Below, piece by piece: positions 6,971 to 14,226 of a DNA stretch of 18,539 nucleotides. The stretch is from NCBI GenBank assembly GCA_900544635.1, contig UQVV01000008.1:1-18539 (forward strand). The letters are read 5' to 3'. The DNA is from an uncultured Cloacibacillus sp. Its GTDB lineage: Bacteria > Synergistota > Synergistia > Synergistales > Synergistaceae. Position numbers and translations under genes: made by a program. Within the stretch, counting starts at the first letter, position 1. Each line of letters begins with the position of its first letter. Below the pieces are notes generated by a model. The model did no database searches. It saw only the letters and a list, made by a program, of their open reading frames with translations, and was not told the origin of the DNA.

Positions 6971-7984
6971 ATGATGAACTTCCGCAGGATGATAAGCTGC
7001 ATAGACGCGCATACGATGGGCGAGCCCTTCCGCGTCGCCGTCTCCGGCGTGCCGCCGCTCGCGGGCGCGACGATACTCGACAAGCGCGCGTACTTCGCGG
7101 AGCACTACGACGACATACGCCGGATGCTGATGATGGAGCCGCGCGGACACTCCGACATGTACGGCGGCCTGCTGCTGCCGCCCGTCACCGAGGACGGCGA
7201 CTTCGGCATACTCTTCATGCACAACGAGGGCATGGGCACGATGTGCGGCCACGGCTGCATCGCGGCTGCGACGGTGATTTTCGAGACGGGCATGATGGAG
7301 GCGCGCGAGGGCGAGAACGTGCTGAAGCTCGACACTCCGGCCGGGCGCGTCACGGCCTGCGCGGAGGTGCGGAACGGCCGCGTGAAGCGCGTATCGTTCG
7401 AAAACGTCCCGACCTTCGTCTACATGGAGGACATTTCACTCGAGCTCGACGGCATAGGAGAGGTGCGCGGCGACATAGTCTTCGGCGGCGACTTCTACGT
7501 CTTCGCCGACGTTTCGCAGCTCGGCCTCGAGCTTGCGCCGGAGAATGCGCGCGAGCTTGCGGCGCGCGCGATGGAGCTCAAGTACAAGGCGCTCGAAAAG
7601 TACGAGGTCGTCCACCCGACGAACCCGAAGCTGCGCGGCATCTACGGCACGCTGCTGACCACCGCGCCCGAGACGCACGGAGACACAGTGCGCTCGCGCA
7701 ACGTCTGCGTATTCGCGAACGGCGAGATAGACCGCTCGCCCTGCGGCACGGGAACGTCGGCGCGGCTGACGCAGCTCTACATGAAGGGCGTAATCCGCCC
7801 CGGCATGAAGCTCGAGCACCACAGCATAATCGACACAGTATTCGAGGCCGAGGCGGCGCGCGAGACGGAGGTAGGCGGACGGCGCGCCGTCGTGCCGCGC
7901 GTCTCGGGCAGCGCGTACATCACGGCCTTCAGCAATTTCGTACTCGACGAGGACGACCCGCTTCCGAACGGGTTCCGTCTGTAA
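6971..7984 (+). CDS. proline racemase superfamily enzyme (racemase / 4-hydroxyproline 2-epimerase type)
   Basis: A 337-residue cytoplasmic enzyme of the PLP-independent proline racemase superfamily, which moves a proton at C2 of proline or hydroxyproline using two cysteines. Both are present: C92 in MCGHG and C258 in DRSPCGTGTSA. Retention of the second cysteine argues against a trans-3-hydroxyproline dehydratase, where it is replaced by Thr. IDAHTMGEP (11-19) and GGDFY (172-176) are further family blocks. The HG after MCG is closer to 4-hydroxyproline epimerases than to the HN of classical proline racemase, but the substrate is not settled by this. The ATG at 6971 is chosen over 6956 because GGAGGG (6958-6963) lies seven bases before it. 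It is the first gene of an operon with the dehydratase at 8012. Confidence 0.9.
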   Translation: MMNFRRMISCIDAHTMGEPFRVAVSGVPPLAGATILDKRAYFAEHYDDIRRMLMMEPRGHSDMYGGLLLPPVTEDGDFGILFMHNEGMGTMCGHGCIAAATVIFETGMMEAREGENVLKLDTPAGRVTACAEVRNGRVKRVSFENVPTFVYMEDISLELDGIGEVRGDIVFGGDFYVFADVSQLGLELAPENARELAARAMELKYKALEKYEVVHPTNPKLRGIYGTLLTTAPETHGDTVRSRNVCVFANGEIDRSPCGTGTSARLTQLYMKGVIRPGMKLEHHSIIDTVFEAEAARETEVGGRRAVVPRVSGSAYITAFSNFVLDEDDPLPNGFRL

Positions 7985-8011
7985 AAATAAAAATTTTGAG
8001 GAGGGAGCGCG

Positions 8012-9712
8012 ATGACTTACCGCTCTAAGGAGCTCGGACTTTTTTCAGGAAAGGGCACTTCGTCGCGAAGGGCCATCTACAAGGGCTGCGGCTATGACGA
8101 CGACGATCTCAGCCGCCCGCTCATAGGAATCGTAAACACGGCGAACGACGCGGGGCTCGGCCACGCGCACCTCGACCGCCTCGCGAAGCGCGTGCGCGCG
8201 GGCATACTGCAGGCGGGCGGCACGCCGTTTGAGTTCGGCACCATCGCGACCTGCGGCGCTGTGCCGATAGGGATGCCGCACTTCCGCTTCGAGCTCGTCA
8301 TACGCGACGTGATAGCGAGCTCCGTCGAGATAATGACCGGCGTGCAGCTGCTCGACGGCCTCGTGCTGCTCGCCTCGTGCGACAGCATAATCCCGGGCGT
8401 GCTCATCGGCGCGATACGCGCGGACGTGCCCGCGATAATAATCACGGGCGGCTCGCAGGAGGTCTGCAGGATAAACGGGCGCAACACCGTCATGAGCGAG
8501 CTCGACCAGCTCGTATTCGGCGCGGACTACGCGAGCGAGGAGGCGCGCGAGAAGATCCGCTATCTCGAGGACCACGTCTGTCCCGGCCCAGGCGCCTGCT
8601 CGCTGATGGGCACGGCGAACACGATGCAGATACTCATGGAAGGGCTCGGCATGGCGCTGCCCGGCTCGTCCACAGTGCCCGCCGTCTACGCGGAGAAGGA
8701 GCGCTACGCGACGCAGACGGGGCGGCGCATAGTAGAGCTCGTAAAGCAGAATATAAAGCCGCGCGACATTTTGACGCGCGAGGCGCTGCTCAACGGCGTC
8801 ATCCTCACGCTCGCGATAGCGGGCTCGACGAACGCCGTGCTGCATCTTCTGAGCTTCGCGCGCGAGGTCGGCGTCGAGCTGACGCTAGACGACTTCGACC
8901 GCCTCTCCGAGGCCGTGCCGGTAATCAGCCGCGTCATCCCGACCGGCAAGGCGAGCGTCGTAGACCTCTACCACGCAGGCGGAGTCCCCGCCGTCATCGG
9001 CGAGATGAAGGGCTTCCTCTATAAGGACTGCCTCACCGTATCGGGGCACACAATCGGAGAAATCGCGGCGGCCGGCAAATCTCTCGACCACGAGGTGCTT
9101 ACGACCGCAGACAAGCCCGTTTTTAAAAACGGCGGAATCGTCGTAATCCGCGGCAACCTTTCGCCGAACGGCGCAATCTGCCGCACGACGACGATTTCGG
9201 AGAAGTCGCGCAAATTCGAGGGACCGGCGCGCGTCTTCCACTCCGACGAAGAGGCGCACGCCGCCGTCGTCTCTGGGAAGATTAAGAAGGGCGACGTCGT
9301 CGTCATACGCTACGAGGGGCCGCGCGGCGCGCCCGGAATGCGCGAGATGATGATGACGACAGACGCGCTCGTCGGCCTCGGCATGGGACAGGAGGTCTTC
9401 GTGCTCACCGACGGACGCTTCTCCGGTTTCACGGAGGGAGCGGCGATAGGCCACATCTCGCCCGAAGCCGCGGTCGGCGGCGTAATCGCGGTCGTCGAGG
9501 ACGGCGACACGATAAAGATAGACATCGACGCGCGCTCGGCAAATCTCTGCGTGCCGGACGAAGTCATAAAAGAAAGGCTCGCGAAGTGGCAGCCGCCGCT
9601 CAAGAGGTCGCGCGGCATACTCGGCATCTACGCGAAGACGGCGCTGCAGGCGCACGAGGGCGGCATGATAGACGACGAAGTGACCGACGTGCGGCAGGTT
9701 TTGGGAAAGTAG
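8012..9712 (+). CDS. IlvD/Edd family dehydratase with altered metal site
   Basis: A 566-residue member of the dihydroxy-acid / phosphogluconate dehydratase family, whose members dehydrate 2,3-dihydroxy acids using an Fe-S cluster plus Mg2+. Cluster cysteines C123 (SCDS) and C196 ([12 protein letters not shown]), the catalytic serine S471 (TDGRFSG) and E445 are present. The first cysteine of [2Fe-2S] members is absent ([13 protein letters not shown], 42-54), as I recall for E. coli IlvD. Unusually, the lysine of the CDK motif is Ser (S125), and the DDG Mg2+-binding stretch reads TCGA (80-83). It may therefore not be a true branched-chain biosynthesis enzyme despite the likely default IlvD label. 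It lies 27 bases after the racemase-type gene, with GGAGGG before its ATG, and is clearly in the same operon. The substrate is unknown. Confidence 0.87.
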   Translation: MTYRSKELGLFSGKGTSSRRAIYKGCGYDDDDLSRPLIGIVNTANDAGLGHAHLDRLAKRVRAGILQAGGTPFEFGTIATCGAVPIGMPHFRFELVIRDVIASSVEIMTGVQLLDGLVLLASCDSIIPGVLIGAIRADVPAIIITGGSQEVCRINGRNTVMSELDQLVFGADYASEEAREKIRYLEDHVCPGPGACSLMGTANTMQILMEGLGMALPGSSTVPAVYAEKERYATQTGRRIVELVKQNIKPRDILTREALLNGVILTLAIAGSTNAVLHLLSFAREVGVELTLDDFDRLSEAVPVISRVIPTGKASVVDLYHAGGVPAVIGEMKGFLYKDCLTVSGHTIGEIAAAGKSLDHEVLTTADKPVFKNGGIVVIRGNLSPNGAICRTTTISEKSRKFEGPARVFHSDEEAHAAVVSGKIKKGDVVVIRYEGPRGAPGMREMMMTTDALVGLGMGQEVFVLTDGRFSGFTEGAAIGHISPEAAVGGVIAVVEDGDTIKIDIDARSANLCVPDEVIKERLAKWQPPLKRSRGILGIYAKTALQAHEGGMIDDEVTDVRQVLGK

Positions 9713-9742
9713 CTGAAATTCGAGAAAGCCGTAAAAAAGATT

Positions 9743-9767
9743 AAGCCCCCGCGCCGCGGGGGCTTTT
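9743..9767. terminator. bidirectional intrinsic terminator
   Basis: The arms AAGCCCCCGC (9743-9752) and GCGGGGGCTT (9756-9765) pair perfectly around a 3-base loop. On the plus strand TTTT follows. On the minus strand the stem is followed by a T-rich tract at 9742-9733. It separates the convergent dehydratase (stop 9712) and cysteine desulfurase (stop 9771) genes. Confidence 0.85.
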
Positions 9768-9770
9768 GTC

Positions 9771-10937
9771 TCACTTCGAAGCCAAGGCTCTTATCGATTC
9801 AATCGTGTAATCGATCTCGTCCTCGGTCGTGTAGTAACCGGGCGAGAGCCTCAGCGCTCCTTCGGGGAAGGTTCCGAGCGTCCTGTGCGCGAGCGGCGAA
9901 CAGTGCAGTCCGGGCCGTCCCTCTATTCCGTATGTCATGCTCAGGTCGTTTGCAAACTCGCCGTTGTCCTTGCCGTCGATGTTGAAGGCGTAGACCGGAA
10001 GGCGCGGAGCTTCGCCGCGAACCGAGCCGAGCAGCCGCAGCCCCTTGATGGAGAGCAGCCCCTCTTCGAGCCGCGCGCCGAGCTTTTCCTCGCGTTCGCG
10101 TATCGCGTCGATTCCCGTCCTGTCTATCCAGTCGAGCGCCGCGTCGAGCCCCGCGAAGCCGGGGAGGTTCATCGTCCCCGCCTCGAACTTGTCGGGCATC
10201 ACGTCGGGCTGCGTCTCCTCGTGCGAGAGGCTTCCCGTGCCGCCGACGATGAAGGGGCTGCACGCATCCGCGAACTCGGGCTTCCAGACGATGCCGCCCG
10301 TTCCCTGCGGGCCGAAGAGCCCCTTGTGCCCCGTGAAGCAGAGCGCCGCGAGGCCGAGCTCCGAAGCGTTTATCGGAAGTACGCCGCCCGTCTGCGCGCA
10401 GTCGACGACGAGCGGAATGCCGCGTTTCGCGCAAATTTCGGCGATTTCCTCAATCGGCTGGACGGAGCCGCAGACGTTGCTGCAGTGCGACACGACCGCG
10501 AGGTCGGTGCGCTCGAGCGCCGCTTCGGAAAATTTCTTCGGGTCGACGTAGCCGCGCAGGCTCGCCTGAATGACCTCGACCGCGACGCCGTTTTGCTGCA
10601 GCTCGCGCAGCGGGCGGACGACGGAGTTGTGCTCCATCGAGGTCGTGACGACGCGCATGCCGCTTTTTACGAAGCCTTTTATCACGACGTTGAGCGAGTG
10701 GGTGACGTTCGAGGTGAGCGTCACGTATTTCGGGTTCGCCTTCGCATAGCCTCCGAAGAGCGACGCCGCCTTCATGCGCGCGGTAAAGAGTATGTCGAGG
10801 CTCTTTATGTCGCGCTCCGAAGCCGAGCCGCGCGAAGCGTTCGCCCCGTCGCGCGTCATGAACGCGTAGACGGCGTCGGGAACTTCCTGCGGCTTGGGCC
10901 ACGTCGTGGCCGCGTTGTTCATGTAGACCTTGCGCAT
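9771..10937 (-). CDS. cysteine desulfurase family protein (class V aminotransferase, EF2568-like)
   Basis: A 388-residue PLP enzyme of the cysteine desulfurase / selenocysteine lyase family. It would remove S (or Se) from cysteine (or selenocysteine) as a persulfide in the cytoplasm. PLP-lysine K205 lies in TGHKGLFG, D179 in VDCAQTGG binds the pyridine nitrogen, and H103 in SMEHNS stacks on the ring. The mobile-loop catalytic cysteine C346 lies in GLHCSPLAH. The N-terminal VYMNNAATTWPKP and the overall sequence fit the branch named am_tr_V_EF2568, often found beside YedF in selenium-related clusters. It begins eight bases after the YedF stop with only a weak ribosome binding site, so translation is probably coupled. 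It is the last gene of the minus-strand operon. Confidence 0.9.
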   Translation of the reverse strand: MRKVYMNNAATTWPKPQEVPDAVYAFMTRDGANASRGSASERDIKSLDILFTARMKAASLFGGYAKANPKYVTLTSNVTHSLNVVIKGFVKSGMRVVTTSMEHNSVVRPLRELQQNGVAVEVIQASLRGYVDPKKFSEAALERTDLAVVSHCSNVCGSVQPIEEIAEICAKRGIPLVVDCAQTGGVLPINASELGLAALCFTGHKGLFGPQGTGGIVWKPEFADACSPFIVGGTGSLSHEETQPDVMPDKFEAGTMNLPGFAGLDAALDWIDRTGIDAIREREEKLGARLEEGLLSIKGLRLLGSVRGEAPRLPVYAFNIDGKDNGEFANDLSMTYGIEGRPGLHCSPLAHRTLGTFPEGALRLSPGYYTTEDEIDYTIESIRALASK

Positions 10938-10945
10938 GGCGGGGC

Positions 10946-11527
10946 CTAGCCGTGGACTATCGTCTTGTCGGCGCTCATGAGCGAGCCGGCAATCTCAAAC
11001 ATGTTCGAGATGACGCCGACTTTGATCTTGTCCGTGATTCCGAAGTGGTTCGTGCAGGTGCCGCAGACGAGTATCTTCGTGCCGCGCGCCTCGATTTCCT
11101 TGAGCGTGTCGAAGGTCGAGGACTCCGGCAGCGCGAGCTTGACTCCGGCGTTCATCAGAGCGACCGTCGCGGGCGGCTCGTCGGCCTTCGCTATCGTGCC
11201 GAGATAGGCCTTGATGAGGACTTCGCCGAGGCCGTCCGACTCCGCGCCGAGCGTGTCGGAGGCGAAGAGTATCGCCGTCGTCTTCTTATCCGCGGACTTC
11301 CGCGCGGCTTCGCCGGTCTTTCTGCCCGTGATGAAGAAGGACTTGCCGTCCGGCGCGTCCTCGCGCTTCGCCTCGTAGCCGGCGCTTTCGAGGAAGCGCG
11401 TCACGTTGCCGACGGCGACCTCGTTGTCGACCTGCACGCGAAGCTCTTCCGTTCCCTTGTCCGTTTCGGCCTTCGTCAGAAGGACCGGCTTCGGACACTC
11501 CAGTTTCCTGGCGTCGATTTCCACCAT
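10946..11527 (-). CDS. yedF: YedF-type sulfur/selenium transfer protein (TusA-like + DsrE-like domains)
   Basis: A 193-residue two-domain protein. Residues 1-70 are a TusA/SirA-like domain with the persulfide-carrying cysteine C11 in CPKP. Residues 83-193 are a DsrE-like domain with C155 and C158 in LVCGTCTNHFGI. This fits the 'selenium metabolism protein YedF' family, proposed to shuttle sulfane sulfur or selenium. Its likely donor is the cysteine desulfurase-family protein encoded eight bases downstream. In selenium-dependent molybdenum hydroxylase clusters (established for the family) such pairs accompany selD. No selD is in this window. The ATG at 11527 is three bases after the stop of the sensor gene, so translation is likely coupled. 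All recognised key cysteines are present. Confidence 0.88.
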   Translation of the reverse strand: MVEIDARKLECPKPVLLTKAETDKGTEELRVQVDNEVAVGNVTRFLESAGYEAKREDAPDGKSFFITGRKTGEAARKSADKKTTAILFASDTLGAESDGLGEVLIKAYLGTIAKADEPPATVALMNAGVKLALPESSTFDTLKEIEARGTKILVCGTCTNHFGITDKIKVGVISNMFEIAGSLMSADKTIVHG

Positions 11528-11530
11528 TTC

Positions 11531-13192
11531 CTACAGACTCTCCTTTTTGAGGTACTCTATGAATTTCTCGACAAGCTGGGGATCGAGACGAGTCCCAGCC
11601 ATAGAGCGAAGCCTTTCCGCGACCTCAAGCGCGTCGGGGATGCGGCGTCCGGGCCACGGGCGCGTCATCTCGTTCCACGCGTCGACGACGGCGTAGATTC
11701 TCGCCTGATATGGAATAGCCGTCGCGGAGATTCCCTGCGGGAAGCCGGAGCCGTCCCAGTTCTCGTTCCACGAGTACGGGATGCCGGAGGCGGGGCGCAG
11801 AAGCTCGACCGACTCCATGTAGTCCCTCGACTTAACGGGGTAGCGGTCGTACTCGCGGCGCTCGGTCGGAGTCAGCGGCGAGGTCTTGGTGCGGATGGAG
11901 AAGGGCAGCGAGAGCATCCCTATGCGGCTGAAGAGCGAGCCGAGGTAGACGTAGAGAAGCTCCTCGTCGAGCACGCCGAGCTCCTTCGCGAAGTCTCGCG
12001 CCGTCTTTGCCGCGCGCGGTATCGCGGAGCGGAACTTCGCGTCGCCGGGCGTGAAGGACGATGCTATCTCCTCAAGCGTCTTAGTGCAGAGGTCGTTGCC
12101 CGCGTTCGCGAAGCGGCGGTAGACGTCTATCGTTATGTCGTCGATGCGCTCCTTCTCGCCCTCCTTGAACGAGAAGAAGGCCATGAAGTCGTTCAGCGTG
12201 CGCTGTATGCTCGCTATCTCGTCTTTCTTTTTACGGTCTATCGTGATGCGGCGAATCTCGCGCGACTCGTCGCGGATTCCCGCGATCTCCTGCTGAAGAC
12301 GCTTGAGCCTCCACGTGAGCTGCTCGCTGAGGTAGAGCCCCGAGAGCAGCACTATCGCAACCGCGGCGATCGCGAGGAAGAGGAAGAGGCGCTGCAGCTG
12401 GCGGTCGGCCTCGGTGATGTCGACCTTCGGCATTATGCCCGTTATCCAGAAGGCCGGGCCGCCGCGGAAGTCCTTGACGAGGACCTTGCCCGCTATGTAG
12501 GTGTCCTTGCGCCCGCCCTCGATGACGATGCCGGGCATATCTTCCTTAATTTCGGATTTTTTGACGGGTTCTATGGCGAAGGAGAAGTTTATGCCGTGCG
12601 TCAGGCGCTGCACCATCTTAGGCGAAAGCGCCATCGTCGCGATGAGGTAGCCCGCGTCCTCGCCGCTCATGTCCGAGCGCCTGATGTGCATCGCGGAGAA
12701 GATTATCGGCCTGTCGCCGTTCTTCATGACGATTCCGCAGAAGCCGTCCTCGGGCAGATTTTTGAATATCCGCTCGCTCTCTTCCGTGCTGAATATCGCG
12801 TTGAATTCGCTCTGCGGCGTCGAGGCGTCGTCGGGCGCGCTGAAGTCGCGGAAGAGCACGACGCCGAGGTCCTTGTCGAGGTAGATCATGGAGGAGATGC
12901 CTATCTCGGTGAGCACGTCCCTGTTGAGGTAGGCTTTGGGGTATTCGGGGTACTTGCCGTTCATGAAGTCCCACGTATTGTCGGAGTAGGCCCAGTTGCC
13001 CGCGATGGCGGTGAGCATACGCTCCTCGCCCTTGACGCTCATGACGGTGCGCGAAAGCTCGCGCGTCAATCGTTCGCGGTCGGCCTCGCCGGCCGAGGTG
13101 ATGAGGAAATTCGTGAACAGCACGTCGAGCAGAAGAAGCGCCGAGAGCATGACGAAGCCCAAGAAGATTTGTATTTTCGCTTTAATAGACAT
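11531..13192 (-). CDS. CHASE4-HAMP membrane sensor with degenerate HD-GYP domain
   Basis: A 553-residue membrane protein with a first helix at about 7-31, an extracytoplasmic CHASE4-like domain at about 35-260 (family block AIAGNWAYSDNTWDFM at 62-77), a second helix at about 268-289, a HAMP-like linker to about 345, and an HD-GYP-type domain at about 355-550. HD-GYP domains normally hydrolyse c-di-GMP. Here the HDIGK motif reads FSRIGM (421-426), the following His-Pro-x-x-Gly is YPVKS, and HHERxDGxGYP became SWNENWDGSGFP (474-485). The metal-binding His/Asp residues are therefore mostly gone, and the domain is probably a non-catalytic receiver or binding module. The ATG at 13192 is chosen because GGAGGAG lies five bases before it. 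It is first in the operon with yedF and the desulfurase. Confidence 0.82.
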   Translation of the reverse strand: MSIKAKIQIFLGFVMLSALLLLDVLFTNFLITSAGEADRERLTRELSRTVMSVKGEERMLTAIAGNWAYSDNTWDFMNGKYPEYPKAYLNRDVLTEIGISSMIYLDKDLGVVLFRDFSAPDDASTPQSEFNAIFSTEESERIFKNLPEDGFCGIVMKNGDRPIIFSAMHIRRSDMSGEDAGYLIATMALSPKMVQRLTHGINFSFAIEPVKKSEIKEDMPGIVIEGGRKDTYIAGKVLVKDFRGGPAFWITGIMPKVDITEADRQLQRLFLFLAIAAVAIVLLSGLYLSEQLTWRLKRLQQEIAGIRDESREIRRITIDRKKKDEIASIQRTLNDFMAFFSFKEGEKERIDDITIDVYRRFANAGNDLCTKTLEEIASSFTPGDAKFRSAIPRAAKTARDFAKELGVLDEELLYVYLGSLFSRIGMLSLPFSIRTKTSPLTPTERREYDRYPVKSRDYMESVELLRPASGIPYSWNENWDGSGFPQGISATAIPYQARIYAVVDAWNEMTRPWPGRRIPDALEVAERLRSMAGTRLDPQLVEKFIEYLKKESL

Positions 13193-13197
13193 CTGAA

Positions 13198-13204
13198 CTC
13201 CTCC
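13198..13204 (-). promoter_or_regulatory. ribosome binding site that sets the start at 13192
   Basis: GGAGGAG on the minus strand lies five bases before the ATG at 13192. The frame is open upstream to 13246, but that region contains the promoter and would add an atypical N-terminus in front of the first membrane helix. Confidence 0.65.
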
Positions 13205-13247
13205 GAAGCGGACCAAAATATAGTTTTTGAATATACGTCCCGTCACT

Positions 13248-13256
13248 ATTGTAGCA
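13248..13256 (-). promoter_or_regulatory. extended -10 promoter of the sensor-yedF-desulfurase operon
   Basis: The minus strand reads TGCTACAAT, an extended -10 element, with only a weak AT-rich -35 region. Transcription would begin near 13241, about 49 bases before the ATG. The form is the same as that of the promoter at 6317-6325. Confidence 0.5.
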
Positions 13257-13316
13257 GAATTTTACAAAAAATTAAGATGTGGGAAGCGATAACTGCATCG
13301 CCCTGCCGAAAGAATG

Positions 13317-13322
13317 TATAAT
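13317..13322 (+). promoter_or_regulatory. -10 box for the ThiF-dipeptidase-HicB-YjiH operon
   Basis: A perfect TATAAT. The best -35 candidates at 17-18 bases (TGCATC 13294, CTGCAT 13293) are poor. Transcription would begin near 13329, just upstream of the hairpins at 13331-13362, giving a leader of about 65 bases. Confidence 0.42.
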
Positions 13323-13330
13323 GGAAAGAG

Positions 13331-13370
13331 AAAGAGGCAAAAAGCGCCTTTTTACGCTTTTTTATTTTTT
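13331..13370 (+). promoter_or_regulatory. leader with two alternative hairpins, one terminator-like (possible attenuator)
   Basis: Hairpin B: AAAAAGCG (13339-13346) pairs with CGCTTTTT (13355-13362), with an 8-base loop and a following TTATTTTTT tract, a terminator shape. Hairpin A: AAAGAGGC (13331-13338) pairs with GCCTTTTT (13346-13353; one G-U pair), and its loop is the left arm of B. The two cannot form together. The ribosome binding site of the ThiF gene is at 13381-13385, just downstream. Confidence 0.42.
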
Positions 13371-13380
13371 ATCCGAAGTC

Positions 13381-13385
13381 GGAGG
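13381..13385 (+). promoter_or_regulatory. ribosome binding site that sets the GTG start at 13393
   Basis: GGAGG lies seven bases before GTG 13393. The frame extends upstream to 13279, but it then runs through the -10 box and the hairpins. Confidence 0.62.
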
Positions 13386-13392
13386 TGTTACG

Positions 13393-14226
13393 GTGGCTTT
13401 TGAAGATGCCGTCGAATTTATGCGCGGGGCGTCCGCTGTGAAGAACGGCCTTCGCGTCGTGCCGTTCGCGGCCTGCCGCGAAGCCGCACGGCGCTGCGGA
13501 ATGTCCGCGCGCGAGGCGGAAGCCGCTGCGCTGCGCGCTGGGCTCTGCCCGTCGCGGTACGAGCGCAGCGTCGGGACGGTCGGCCTCGATGGTCAGGCGC
13601 GGCTGCTCGAGTCGTGCGCCGTGGTCGCCGGCTGCGGCGGGCTCGGCGGGTGGATAATCGAGATTCTCGCGCGCGCCGGGGTCGGGAAGCTCATTCTCGC
13701 GGACGGCGACACGTTCGGCGAGAACAACCTGAACCGTCAGCTTTACGCCGCGGAGGAGAACCTCGGCGAGCCGAAGGCGGAAGCCGCGGCGCGCCGCGTG
13801 AGGGCCGTGAACTCGGCGGTCGAGGTGAAAGCGCTGAATTTCTTCCTGGACGAGGAAAACTGCGAAGCCGCGCTCGACGGCGCGGACGTGGTGCTAGACG
13901 CGCTCGACGGCAACGGCGCGCGCTCCGTCGTCTTCCGCGCCTGCGAAAAGCTCGGCGTTCCGTTCGTCCACGGCGCGATAGGCGGGCTGTACGGCGAGAC
14001 CGCCGTGCTGCGCGCGGGCGACGTTCCGCCGTGGGAGCTTTTCGGCGCGGGCGACAAGGGCGAAGAGGTCGAATGCGGCAATCCGCCCTTCACCCCGCCG
14101 TTCATAGCTTCGGCGCAGGCCGCCGAAGCCGTCAGGATTTTGACGCGCGGCGAGGAGACGCAGAGAAAAACTCTTTTCTGGTTCGACATATCCCGCCTAA
14201 CGGTTCGGAGGCTGAATTTGAAATGA
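13393..14226 (+). CDS. ThiF/MoeB/HesA-family E1-like adenylyltransferase
   Basis: A 277-residue cytoplasmic enzyme of the E1-like superfamily, which adenylates the C-terminal Gly-Gly of ubiquitin-like sulfur carriers such as ThiS and MoaD. The ATP loop is GCGGLGG (80-86). D104 and D106 lie in LADGD, with NNLNRQ after them (R115 being the usual adenylation arginine), K128 in EPKAEA, and D169/D172 in LDALDGN. It lacks the paired CxxC zinc motifs of MoeB/ThiF. An N-terminal extension of about 70 residues (CREAARRCGMSAREAEAAAL) precedes the fold, as in HesA/MoeB/ThiF proteins of anaerobes. No ThiS/MoaD-like carrier is in the window, so its target is unknown. The GTG start is set by GGAGG. It overlaps the next gene by four bases (ATGA). 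Confidence 0.86.
   Translation: MAFEDAVEFMRGASAVKNGLRVVPFAACREAARRCGMSAREAEAAALRAGLCPSRYERSVGTVGLDGQARLLESCAVVAGCGGLGGWIIEILARAGVGKLILADGDTFGENNLNRQLYAAEENLGEPKAEAAARRVRAVNSAVEVKALNFFLDEENCEAALDGADVVLDALDGNGARSVVFRACEKLGVPFVHGAIGGLYGETAVLRAGDVPPWELFGAGDKGEEVECGNPPFTPPFIASAQAAEAVRILTRGEETQRKTLFWFDISRLTVRRLNLK

Noticed and set aside
6971..7984. Trans-3-hydroxyproline dehydratase as the identity of the racemase-superfamily enzyme
   Set aside because: That activity goes with replacement of the second catalytic cysteine by threonine. Here the second motif reads SPCGTG, with Cys258 present.
10952..13321. Plus-strand open frame of 789 codons opposite the desulfurase, yedF and sensor genes
   Set aside because: It spans three recognised minus-strand genes and their gaps, has low-complexity Arg/Glu/Val/Leu composition and no domain. 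It results from codon bias on the opposite strand.
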